From the NCBI GenBank assembly GCA_002344625.1, contig DDUE01000035.1, positions 1 to 15,529 on the forward strand: a stretch of DNA of 15,529 nt, in the 5' to 3' direction. The translations under genes and the position numbers were made by a program. Source of the DNA: Rhodocyclaceae bacterium UBA2346. Its GTDB lineage: Bacteria; Pseudomonadota; Gammaproteobacteria; Burkholderiales; Rhodocyclaceae. Shown in pieces: positions 9,008 through 15,529 of this stretch. Below the pieces are notes generated by a model, which was not told the origin of the DNA, did not search any database, and saw only the letters and a program-made list of their open reading frames with translations. Each line of letters starts with the position of its first letter. Within the stretch, counting starts at the first letter, position 1.

Positions 9008-10974
9008 GCGGGCTCCATCGGCAGCGACAGGATGAACACGGTACCGCCATCGGGCCGGGTTTCGAACCTCAGCCGGCCATGGTGCGCCTCGGCGATGGAA
9101 CGGCAGATGTTGAGCCCCATGCCCATGCCTTCCTGCTTGGTGGTGTAGAAGGGCTCGAACAGGCGGCGAGCGATGTCGGGCGTGATGCCTTCGCCTTGGT
9201 CGGCAACGCGAATGACATAGTGCCCGCCTTGTTCGCGGGTGGTGATGGTCACCGTGCGGCGGTCGCGGGGGTTGTCGCGCATTGCGTCCATGCCATTGCG
9301 CACCAGATTCACGACGACCTGTTCGATCATCAGCGGATCGGCTTCGATGTCCGGCAATCTCTCGCCGATGTCGAGCCGGACCGCCATACCCCGTTTGCGG
9401 GTGTCAGCTTCCATCAGCGCGATCGCGTCGCGCAAGATCACCGCGATGTCGACCAGCTCGCGCTTCGGTTCCGAGCGCCGCACGAAGGCATGCACGCGGC
9501 GCACGATCTCGCCGGCGCGACGGGCCTGGCGGGCAATCTTCTCGTGGATGTCGTGCAGCTCCACCAGGTCGACCTCGTTGGCGGCGAGCCGGTTGAGGCA
9601 GCCGTTGTTGTAGCTGGCGATTGCGGCCAGCGGCTGATTGAGCTCGTGCGCGAGGGTCGACGCCATTTCGCCCATGGTCACCAGGCGGGCGGTGGCCTGC
9701 AGGCGCTCCTCCTGCTGGCGGGTGAACTCGCGGGCGCGTTTCTGTTCGGTGATGTCGAGCACCGAGCCCATCCAGCCGGTGTGGCGCCCTTCGGCATCGA
9801 TCAGGGGGGCCTCGAAGATCAGCGCGTCGATGCGACAGCCATCCTTGCGGCGAAACTGCAGCTCGACGCCTTCGCGCGGCCCGCGTCCGGCCAGGACCAG
9901 GTCGTGAATCGCCTGGGTGCGCTCGAGGTGGTCCGGATCCCAATACGGCATCGGCGGTGACTGTCCGATCAACTCGTCCGCGCCGAATCCCACCGTCTGG
10001 CAAAACGATGGGTTCACATAGGTGATCTTGCCCTTGAGGTCGCGTGCACGCAGGCCGGTCAGCAAGGAGTCTTCCATGGCCTTGCGGAACTGGGTTTCGT
10101 ACCGCAGCGCCTGTTCGGCCGCGTGGCGGCGCAGAAGCTGACGCCGAAGCTGCCAGATGCTCCACAGAATGATTGCGGCGAGTGCGATGATCGACGCGGC
10201 CAGCAGGATCGGCGTCCACCGCAGGGCGCCCCGGTAGGCGGTGATCTGCAAGGTCAGCCCATGGCCGGGTGGGTCGAAGGCAATGGTGTAGAACAGCTCG
10301 TTCGACAACGGCGCGACCCGCGACTTGGCCGCCAGCTCGCGTCCGTCGGCATCGATCACGCTGACCCGGTAGCGCTCCGAGAACCACCAGGGCAGTTCGC
10401 GCGCGATGAGGTCCTGCAGCGAATAGACGCCAACCATCACGCCGATCAGGCCGCCGCCCGCGTAAGCCGGAACATGTACCTCGAAATGATGCGAGCCGCC
10501 GGCGATCTCGTAGGCCGGACCATACACCGGCCGGCCCATACTGCTCGCGAGGCGAAAGACCGACTCCGCCGGCACGGCGCGGCCGGTTTCGCCAATCAGG
10601 TGATCCTCTCTCATAGGCGGTCGTGCGGTGTGTATGGTGCCCGTGGCGTCTAACAGGATGATCCGGTTGAGCCCGTTCTCCGTGGTGAGCAGCCGCTGCA
10701 GCTTGCCGTCGGTGGCGGCGGACACGGTACCCTCGGCCAGCTCGGGCGCCAATTGGGCGAGCTGGGCCGCGTTGCGATCCAGCAGAAAACGCAGATTCTG
10801 CTCGAGCCACAGCACGTCGTTGATCAGGGTCGAGCGCTGGGTGTCGATATCATGATTACGGGTGAGCCACACCAGCGCGCCGATCAAGCCCAGAAACAGG
10901 GCAAGCGCGACATAGGGCAATGCCAGTTGCCATTGGGGGGCGGCCGCGCTACCCGCGGGTTGGGCGTGGCTCAC
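9004..10974 (-). CDS. dctS: Membrane sensor histidine kinase of C4-dicarboxylate uptake (DctS-like)
   Basis: The 656-residue protein has a transmembrane helix at about 17-37, a periplasmic sensor domain of about 215 residues, a second helix at about 253-276, a PAS domain near 300-420 (ITYVNPSFCQTVGFGADELIG, followed by GSVLDITEQKRA), then the kinase core. The phosphorylated histidine is His443 in LAHELNQPLAAI. The ATPase domain shows the N box NLVRNGMDAM, G1 VADQGEGI, FEPFYTTK and G2 GMGMGLNICR. The architecture fits DctS/DctB-type dicarboxylate sensors. I chose the GTG at 10974 (MSHAQPAGS), just before the first helix, with a G-rich ribosome binding site (minus-strand GGGGGGA, 10981-10987). 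The frame stays open upstream, but only antisense to dctP. The ligand is inferred from context. Confidence 0.9.
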   Translation of the reverse strand: MSHAQPAGSAAAPQWQLALPYVALALFLGLIGALVWLTRNHDIDTQRSTLINDVLWLEQNLRFLLDRNAAQLAQLAPELAEGTVSAATDGKLQRLLTTENGLNRIILLDATGTIHTARPPMREDHLIGETGRAVPAESVFRLASSMGRPVYGPAYEIAGGSHHFEVHVPAYAGGGLIGVMVGVYSLQDLIARELPWWFSERYRVSVIDADGRELAAKSRVAPLSNELFYTIAFDPPGHGLTLQITAYRGALRWTPILLAASIIALAAIILWSIWQLRRQLLRRHAAEQALRYETQFRKAMEDSLLTGLRARDLKGKITYVNPSFCQTVGFGADELIGQSPPMPYWDPDHLERTQAIHDLVLAGRGPREGVELQFRRKDGCRIDALIFEAPLIDAEGRHTGWMGSVLDITEQKRAREFTRQQEERLQATARLVTMGEMASTLAHELNQPLAAIASYNNGCLNRLAANEVDLVELHDIHEKIARQARRAGEIVRRVHAFVRRSEPKRELVDIAVILRDAIALMEADTRKRGMAVRLDIGERLPDIEADPLMIEQVVVNLVRNGMDAMRDNPRDRRTVTITTREQGGHYVIRVADQGEGITPDIARRLFEPFYTTKQEGMGMGLNICRSIAEAHHGRLRFETRPDGGTVFILSLPMEPA

Positions 10975-11169
10975 TGGATTTCCCCCCGGTCGCTGGCGCG
11001 ACCACGGCCCCGCAGGAGGAAGCGCGCGCTCACGGGGCGCTGCTCGGTACGCTGGCTGAACGACGCCGAAAAGCCGTGCCCAAGGGGAGAGGTGGCGGGC
11101 GATAATCGCACCAACACAGATTCGATCATCGGCCCCTGGGGTGATCGCGGCGCGTTCCGAGGAGGATGA
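10975..11169. promoter_or_regulatory. Divergent dctS/dctP regulatory region
   Basis: Inverted repeats crowd this gap: GGTCGC/GCGACC around TGGC (10988-11003), GCCCCG/CGGGGC (11007-11038) enclosing the palindrome AGCGCGCGCT (11021-11030), CGATAATCG (11100-11108), and GATCA (11124-11128) with TGATC (11142-11146) around CCCCTGGGG (11133-11141). GATAAT at 11101-11106 could be a -10 box for dctP, without a clear -35, which fits an activator-dependent promoter. AGGAGG (11160-11165) is the dctP ribosome binding site. DctR binding sites are expected here, but I cannot identify them with certainty. Confidence 0.5.
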
Positions 11170-12192
11170 ATGAAAGTCTGGATGCTGATCATCGTTCTTG
11201 CAGCAATCACCATGGCGAGCCCCGGGGAGGGGCGGACGGCCGAGCCGATCGTGATCAGGTTCAGCCATGTGGTCGCAGAGGATACTCCAAAGGGCAAGGC
11301 TGCCGCGTTTTTCAAGCGCCGGGCCGAGGCGCTCACCGGCGGGCGCGTGCGGGTCGACGTCTATCCCAACAGCACCCTGTACAAGGACCGGGACGAAATG
11401 GAGGCGCTGCAACTCGGTGCGGTGCAGATGCTGGCGCCGTCGCTGGCGAAGTTCGGGGTGCTGGGCATGCCCGAGTTCGAAGTGTTCGACCTGCCCTACA
11501 TATTCGATGGCCAGGCCTCGCTGGAGCGGGTCACCAATGGCCCCATCGGCCGGCAACTGCTCGCCTCGCTGGGCGCGCGCGGGATCACCGGGCTGGCCTT
11601 CTGGGACAATGGTTTCAAGTCCTTTTCGGCCAATACGCCGATTCGCAAGCCGGAGGATCTGGCCGGCAAGCGCATGCGCATCCAGCCCTCGCGCGTGCTC
11701 GAAGAGCAGATGATCGCACTGGGTGCCGTTCCGCAGATGATGGCATTTTCGGAGGTCTACGATGCCTTGAGGATCGGTGTCGTCGACGGTACCGAAAATC
11801 CCCACTCGAATCTTTACAGTCAACGCATGCACGAGGTGCAGAAGCATATCGCGCTGACCGAGCATGGCTATCTCGGCTATGCGGTGATCACCAACCGCAA
11901 GTTCTGGGACGGTTTGCCGCGTCCCGTCCGGCGCCAGCTCGAACAAGCCGTGCGCGAAGCCAGCGAATACGCCAACCGGATCGCGCGCGAGGAGAACGAA
12001 CGTGCGATCGAACAGGTACGGGCCGCCGGCACCACCGAGATCCATCGGCTCGATGCGGCCGAGCGCAAGGCGTTCAAGGACGCGCTCCTGCCGGTGCACG
12101 CCCGCATGGCCGAACGCATCGGCGCCGAACTGATCAAGCGGATCTATGCCGAAACCGGTTTCGATGCCGCAGGCGTGTGGCCAAGTGAGTGA
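11170..12192 (+). CDS. dctP: TRAP-type C4-dicarboxylate transport system, periplasmic binding protein
   Basis: DctP captures C4-dicarboxylates (malate, succinate, fumarate) in the periplasm and delivers them to the DctQ-DctM membrane complex. The 340-residue precursor begins with a signal peptide (hydrophobic stretch about residues 5-16, probable cleavage near residue 24 before EPIVIRFSHV). Family motifs include the Arg-containing GKRMRIQPS with the substrate-carboxylate Arg at 170, EVYDALRIGVVDGTENP, and EVQKHIALTEHGYLGYAVITNRKFWDGLP, which is close to the dicarboxylate-specific DctP subgroup. The ATG at 11170 follows AGGAGG. It is divergent from dctSR, but no dctQ or dctM follows; a hairpin and ndk come next, so the membrane subunits must be elsewhere if the transporter works. 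Confidence 0.93.
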   Translation: MKVWMLIIVLAAITMASPGEGRTAEPIVIRFSHVVAEDTPKGKAAAFFKRRAEALTGGRVRVDVYPNSTLYKDRDEMEALQLGAVQMLAPSLAKFGVLGMPEFEVFDLPYIFDGQASLERVTNGPIGRQLLASLGARGITGLAFWDNGFKSFSANTPIRKPEDLAGKRMRIQPSRVLEEQMIALGAVPQMMAFSEVYDALRIGVVDGTENPHSNLYSQRMHEVQKHIALTEHGYLGYAVITNRKFWDGLPRPVRRQLEQAVREASEYANRIAREENERAIEQVRAAGTTEIHRLDAAERKAFKDALLPVHARMAERIGAELIKRIYAETGFDAAGVWPSE

Positions 12193-12214
12193 ACCCGGAT
12201 GATCAGCCGGGTTT
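12192..12214 (+). terminator. Probable terminator after dctP
   Basis: AACCCGG and CCGGGTT form a 7-bp stem around an 8-base loop directly at the dctP stop codon, followed by only a short T stretch. It is a weak to moderate intrinsic terminator and supports dctP being transcribed alone. Confidence 0.6.
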
Positions 12215-12290
12215 GGTCGCGTTCTTACGCCGATGTGCGTCGCCGGACATCTGCGCTTACGCATGGCCTTGCATGAATTGAAGGGATTAC

Positions 12291-12299
12291 TGCTACACT
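12291..12299 (+). promoter_or_regulatory. Extended -10 promoter element for ndk
   Basis: TGCTACACT is a TGn-extended -10 box 46 nt before the ndk ATG. TTGCAT at 12269-12274 is a possible -35 box, but the 19-nt spacing is long. The remainder of the 12215-12345 gap shows nothing else definite. Confidence 0.5.
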
Positions 12300-12345
12300 C
12301 CCGGGTTTGATTTCATTGACACATCCGCAATCGGAGAACAGTTTC

Positions 12346-12771
12346 ATGGCTATTGAACGCACGCTTTCCATCGTCAAGCCCGACGCCGTCGCCAAGAACG
12401 TGATCGGCAAGATCTACCAGCGCTTCGAAGACGCCGGCCTCAAGGTCATCGCCGCGCGCATGGTCCACCTGTCGACCCAGGAGGCCGGGCAGTTCTACGC
12501 GGTGCACAAGGAGCGCCCCTTCTTCAAGGATCTGGTGAGCTTCATGACCTCGGGTCCGGTGATGATCCAGGTGCTCGAAGGCGAGGGTGCGATCGCCAAG
12601 AATCGCGAACTGATGGGGGCGACCGATCCCAAGAAGGCTGACGCCGGGACTATCCGCGCCGATTTTGCCGACTCGATCGACGCCAATGCCGTGCATGGCT
12701 CCGATGCGTCCGAGACCGCCGCGGTCGAGATTGCGTTCTTCTTTCCGGGGATGAACGTTTATTCCCGTTAA
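12346..12771 (+). CDS. ndk: Nucleoside diphosphate kinase
   Basis: Ndk transfers the gamma phosphate of ATP to nucleoside diphosphates, balancing NTP and dNTP pools in the cytoplasm. The 141-residue product has the standard length. It shows the N-terminal [12 protein letters not shown] motif, the Lys11 nucleotide contact, the [10 protein letters not shown] segment (51-60) and the active-site His117 in [12 protein letters not shown]. The ATG at 12346 ([10 protein letters not shown]) is preceded by GGAGAA (12332-12337); a frame extending 13 codons upstream has no homology and carries the ribosome binding site. The ndk-rlmN-pilF-rodZ order is typical of betaproteobacteria. Confidence 0.97.
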   Translation: MAIERTLSIVKPDAVAKNVIGKIYQRFEDAGLKVIAARMVHLSTQEAGQFYAVHKERPFFKDLVSFMTSGPVMIQVLEGEGAIAKNRELMGATDPKKADAGTIRADFADSIDANAVHGSDASETAAVEIAFFFPGMNVYSR

Positions 12772-12794
12772 GCAGTCGATTCGAAGTCGCTCGG

Positions 12795-12819
12795 GCGCAT
12801 ATCGCTGGTCGGTATGCGC
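12795..12819 (+). other. Stem-loop between ndk and rlmN
   Basis: GCGCATA (12795-12801) and TATGCGC (12813-12819) pair perfectly around an 11-nt loop, 27 nt before the rlmN ATG. No T-run follows immediately, so it may be an attenuator or message-processing element rather than a full terminator. Confidence 0.4.
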
Positions 12820-12846
12820 TGCGGGTGGGTTTATCGTGGGATCCGC

Positions 12847-13983
12847 ATGAGCGCGCCATTCAATCTTCTCGACTTCGATGCGGAAGGTCTGGTCGCCTGG
12901 TTTGCCGAACGGGGCGAAAAGCCGTTTCGTGCCCGTCAGGTCCTGCGCTGGATCCATCGCGAAGGATGCGACGACTTCGAAAGCATGACCGATGTCGCCA
13001 AGACCCTGCGCGCGCGCCTGCAGGGCGAGGCGTTCGTGGGGGCGCCGCGGCCGGTCAAGGATTCGACCTCGTCCGACGGCACCCGCAAGTGGCTGCTCGA
13101 TGTCGGCAATGGCAATGCGGTTGAAACGGTGTTCATTCCGGAGCGCAGCCGCGGTACGCTGTGTGTATCCTCACAGGCCGGGTGCGCACTCGATTGCGCC
13201 TTTTGCTCCACCGGCAAACAGGGTTTCAACCGCAATCTTTCGGCGAGCGAGATCGTCGGGCAGCTGTGGCTTGCGAACCGTTTGCTGGGCGCCGTGGCCG
13301 ATGCCGGAGACGAAGCGCCATCCGATGGGGACGATCTTCCGCCCAATGGCCGGGTGATCAGCAACGTGGTCATGATGGGTATGGGCGAGCCGCTCGCCAA
13401 TTTCGACAGCGTCGTGACCGCGTTGCGGCTGATGCTGGACGACAATGCCTATGGGTTGTCGCGGCGGCGGGTCACGGTGTCCACCTCGGGCATCGTCCCG
13501 GCGATGGATCGTCTGCGCGAAGAATGCCCGGTGGCGCTCGCGGTGTCCCTGCACGCCCCCGATGATGCGCTGCGCGACCGGCTCGTGCCGATCAACCGCA
13601 AGTATCCGCTGCGTGAGTTGATGGCGGCCTGCCAGCGCTATCTCGAGCGCGCGCCCAGGGATTTCGTGACCTTCGAGTACGTGATGCTCGATGGTGTGAA
13701 TGACAGCGATGCCTGCGCGCGGACGCTGCTCGAACTGGTGCGCGATGTTCCGTGCAAGTTCAACCTGATCCCGTTCAACCCTTTTGCCAATTCGGGTTTT
13801 CAACGTTCTCCGGCCGAGCGGATCCGGCGCTTTGCGGGCATACTGAGCGACGCCGGAATCGTGACGACCACCCGCAAGACGCGTGGTGATGACGTCGATG
13901 CCGCCTGTGGCCAGCTGGCGGGGCAGGTGCTCGACAAGACCCGGCGTACGCTGCGTCTGGTCAGACAAGGGGGAGCGGATTGA
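12847..13983 (+). CDS. rlmN: Dual-specificity 23S rRNA/tRNA adenine C2-methyltransferase
   Basis: RlmN is a radical S-adenosylmethionine enzyme that methylates C2 of A2503 in 23S rRNA and A37 in some tRNAs. The 378-residue product has the usual length. The iron-sulfur cluster motif CALDCAFC gives Cys113, Cys117 and Cys120; Cys354 in [10 protein letters not shown] matches the methyl-carrying cysteine, and Cys106 in TLCVSSQ is also conserved. [42 protein letters not shown] and FNLIPFNPF are family landmarks. The ATG at 12847 ([10 protein letters not shown]) fits the family start better than the frame opening 33 nt earlier; the ribosome binding site is weak (GGGA). Its stop overlaps the pilF start (TGATG). 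Confidence 0.96.
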   Translation: MSAPFNLLDFDAEGLVAWFAERGEKPFRARQVLRWIHREGCDDFESMTDVAKTLRARLQGEAFVGAPRPVKDSTSSDGTRKWLLDVGNGNAVETVFIPERSRGTLCVSSQAGCALDCAFCSTGKQGFNRNLSASEIVGQLWLANRLLGAVADAGDEAPSDGDDLPPNGRVISNVVMMGMGEPLANFDSVVTALRLMLDDNAYGLSRRRVTVSTSGIVPAMDRLREECPVALAVSLHAPDDALRDRLVPINRKYPLRELMAACQRYLERAPRDFVTFEYVMLDGVNDSDACARTLLELVRDVPCKFNLIPFNPFANSGFQRSPAERIRRFAGILSDAGIVTTTRKTRGDDVDAACGQLAGQVLDKTRRTLRLVRQGGAD

Positions 13984-14783
13984 TGCTGCACAATGTGCGT
14001 AACGGAGCACTGGCGTTGCTGGTGCTCATCGCGACCGGCTGCGCCGGCGTGTCGGGGCCGCGTCTCGATACCGGTGCCGACCGCCCTGTTTCTGACACCC
14101 CCGCCGCCAATCCGGCCCAGGCGCGGGCCAAGATCAGTGCCGAGCTCGGCATGGCCTATTTCGAGATAGGGCGCTTCGATGTCGCCCTCGACGAAGCCAA
14201 GGTGGCGCTTGCGCACGATTCCGGCTATGCACCGGCCTACCATCTGCTGGGCCTCGTATACATGTTCCTGGAAGACAACGGGGTGGCCCGCGAGAACTTC
14301 AACCGTGCGCTGGCGCTGGCGCCCAGGGATCCGGAGATCAACAACAGCTTCGGCTGGTTCCAGTGCGTGAATGGCCAGAAACAGGAGGGCCTGCAGCGCC
14401 TGCTGGCGGCTGCGCGCAATCCTTACTATCGTCATCCCAGCCGTGCGCACACGAACGCGGGCTTGTGTCTGGTGCGAATGGGCGACGATACGGGCGCCGC
14501 CGAGCAGTTCCGGCGCGCGTTGGCGTTCGATGCGGGAAATTCGCAGGCGCGATTCCTGCTTGCCCAGGTCGAATACCGCCAGGGTGACTACCTCGGTGCG
14601 CGGCAGCAACTGGTGGAGCTGCACCAGCGCCGCGAGCCGACCGCCGAAACCGCCTGGCTGGGTCTGCGGACCGAGCGCAGGCTGGGCAACCGGGATTCCG
14701 AAGCGAGCTACGCGGCGCAGTTGAGCGGACGCTTTGGCACTTCGCCCGAATACAAGGCAATGATGCAGGGACTTTTCGAGTGA
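13983..14783 (+). CDS. pilF: Type IV pilus biogenesis/stability lipoprotein PilF (PilW), TPR protein
   Basis: PilF/PilW is an outer-membrane lipoprotein that assists assembly of the PilQ secretin pore for type IV pili. The 266-residue precursor has a lipoprotein signal peptide ending in LVLIATGC, with the lipidated Cys at residue 20. The rest is a run of about six tetratricopeptide repeats, for example AELGMAYFEIGRFDVALDEA, APAYHLLGLVYMFLEDNG and AHTNAGLCLVRMGDDTGAAE. The ATG at 13983 shares its A with the rlmN stop codon (TGATG); a TTG one codon earlier is less likely. The pilF stop in turn overlaps the rodZ GTG. No other pilus gene is in the window; this rlmN-pilF-rodZ placement is common in proteobacteria. 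Confidence 0.9.
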   Translation: MLHNVRNGALALLVLIATGCAGVSGPRLDTGADRPVSDTPAANPAQARAKISAELGMAYFEIGRFDVALDEAKVALAHDSGYAPAYHLLGLVYMFLEDNGVARENFNRALALAPRDPEINNSFGWFQCVNGQKQEGLQRLLAAARNPYYRHPSRAHTNAGLCLVRMGDDTGAAEQFRRALAFDAGNSQARFLLAQVEYRQGDYLGARQQLVELHQRREPTAETAWLGLRTERRLGNRDSEASYAAQLSGRFGTSPEYKAMMQGLFE

Positions 14784-15529
14784 GCGACTACAAGTACGAA
14801 GAAGCCACCGCACTGGATGCGGCCGCGGCCCTTTCGATCGGCAACGCATTGCGCAGTGCGCGCGAGGCGCGCGGCGAGACTGTGCTGGATGTGGCTCATG
14901 CCCTCAAGCTTGCGCCGAAGCAGGTCGAGGCGCTGGAGCTGGAGCGCTTCGACCTGCTGCCGGGCAGGGCTTTTGTGCGCGGATTTCTGCGCAACTACGC
15001 GCGCCATCTCGGGCTGGATGGCGATCGCCTGGTCGCGCGCCTTACCGACTCGTCGGCTGGCAACCAGCCGTCGGTCGAGCTGAGTCCGCCGAAGAATGCG
15101 CGCGGCACCTTGCCGACCGGAAGCGTCTCGCCGAGCAAGGCACCGCGCTCCATCGTCGCGCTGATCGTGGTGGTGGGCGTGGCGCTCGGGGTCGGCTGGT
15201 ATTTCGACTGGTTCAAGATTTCCGAGGTCGGCCGTGGTGGCGCCGGGCGCGAAGCCGCGCGCTCGGCGACGTCCGAGACCCTGGTCGCGGCGCCGTTCGT
15301 CACCCAGCCCTCACGGAGCGAAGAGCCTGCGGCAGTGGCGGTCGATACGTCGGCCCGGGCCGGTGGTGCGGCGAGTGAAACGCCGCCCCCTCCGGCATCG
15401 CTGGGCGAGACGAGCGTGCCGGCGGCGGCTGTTGGTGCCCCGGCGGCGGCTGCGGAGCCTGTGCCGTCGGGGCCGGTCGCAGGCCCGGGCGTCAAGGCCG
15501 GTGGCCAGGCCGAGCAGCACGGAAGAGCG
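14780..15529 (+). CDS. rodZ: Cytoskeleton protein RodZ, N-terminal and middle part (cut by window edge)
   Basis: RodZ is a bitopic inner-membrane protein that binds MreB through its cytoplasmic helix-turn-helix domain and maintains rod shape. The frame runs 250 codons to the right edge without a stop. Residues 16-90 form a Cro/Xre-like helix-turn-helix (GNALRSAREARGETVLDVAH, then ALELERFDLLPGRAFVRGFLRNYARHLGL), followed by a polar linker and one transmembrane helix at about 124-142. The visible periplasmic part is a low-complexity Ala/Pro/Gly/Ser-rich linker; the C-terminal beta domain lies outside. The GTG at 14780 overlaps the pilF stop by 4 nt (GTGA), implying translational coupling. ispG usually follows. 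Confidence 0.92.
   Translation, partial: MSDYKYEEATALDAAAALSIGNALRSAREARGETVLDVAHALKLAPKQVEALELERFDLLPGRAFVRGFLRNYARHLGLDGDRLVARLTDSSAGNQPSVELSPPKNARGTLPTGSVSPSKAPRSIVALIVVVGVALGVGWYFDWFKISEVGRGGAGREAARSATSETLVAAPFVTQPSRSEEPAAVAVDTSARAGGAASETPPPPASLGETSVPAAAVGAPAAAAEPVPSGPVAGPGVKAGGQAEQHGRA

Noticed and set aside
11093..11110. Possible sigma-54 promoter before dctP (TGGC followed by TCGCA)
   Set aside because: The downstream element is not TTGC and the spacing is off; the partner regulator is FixJ-type, not a sigma-54 activator.
11166..12188. Second plus-strand open frame across dctP starting at an ATG 4 nt earlier
   Set aside because: It is out of frame with dctP and its translation is Arg/Ala/Gly-rich without domain features; a shadow frame.
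10975..12264. Upstream extension of the dctS frame, giving a 1086-codon open frame
   Set aside because: The added part is antisense to the whole of dctP. The GTG at 10974 with a G-rich ribosome binding site just before the first membrane helix gives a normal sensor-kinase length.
12316..12321. Perfect TTGACA before ndk
   Set aside because: The sequence 16-18 nt downstream (CAGTTT region, next to the start codon) is not a -10 box and lies after the better TGCTACACT element.

Overview
The window is about 15.5 kb of GC-rich, tightly packed chromosome with core-genome character. Gene content and order point to a betaproteobacterium, most likely from the Rhodocyclales (Azoarcus/Thauera-like). This rests on the blocks queA-tgt-yajC-secD and ndk-rlmN-pilF-rodZ, the accA-tilS pair, and a DctS/DctR/DctP C4-dicarboxylate module. 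The genus is an inference from family resemblance; no search was run. I see no phage, insertion sequence, CRISPR array or integrase.

Left block (1-3889, minus strand): queA and tgt (queuosine synthesis in tRNA, 11-nt overlap), then yajC and the N-terminal part of secD (Sec translocon accessory proteins; secD runs off the left edge). A perfect extended -10 sequence between tgt and yajC suggests a separate promoter for the Sec genes. The 235-nt yajC-secD gap is exactly spanned by an 80-codon frame with 4-nt overlaps at both ends. Divergent from queA lies tRNA-Leu(CAA) on the plus strand (3937-4021), with a recognisable promoter.

Middle block (4229-8383): an NhaR-type LysR regulator (minus) is divergent from yccA, a Bax-inhibitor-1 family membrane protein, across a palindrome-rich gap. 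yccA ends in a strong hairpin terminator. It is followed by accA (acetyl-CoA carboxylase carboxyltransferase alpha) and tilS (lysidine synthase), which overlap and probably form an operon.

C4-dicarboxylate block (8390-12192): dctR and dctS (minus, ATGA overlap) are a two-component system, divergent from dctP, a periplasmic TRAP-type binding protein. The membrane subunits dctQ and dctM, which usually follow dctP, are absent; a terminator-like hairpin and ndk come next.

Right block (12346-15529, plus strand): ndk, then a coupled rlmN-pilF-rodZ run (TGATG and GTGA overlaps). rodZ is cut by the right edge. tRNA/rRNA modification recurs in the window (queA, tgt, tilS, rlmN), as do envelope and secretion functions (secD, yajC, yccA, pilF, rodZ).

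No gene-free stretch exceeds 300 bases. I found no clearly novel system. The observations most worth checking are the 80-codon frame between yajC and secD, the dctP gene without dctQM beside dctSR, the possible queA leader running antisense through tRNA-Leu, and the palindrome-dense divergent promoter regions.
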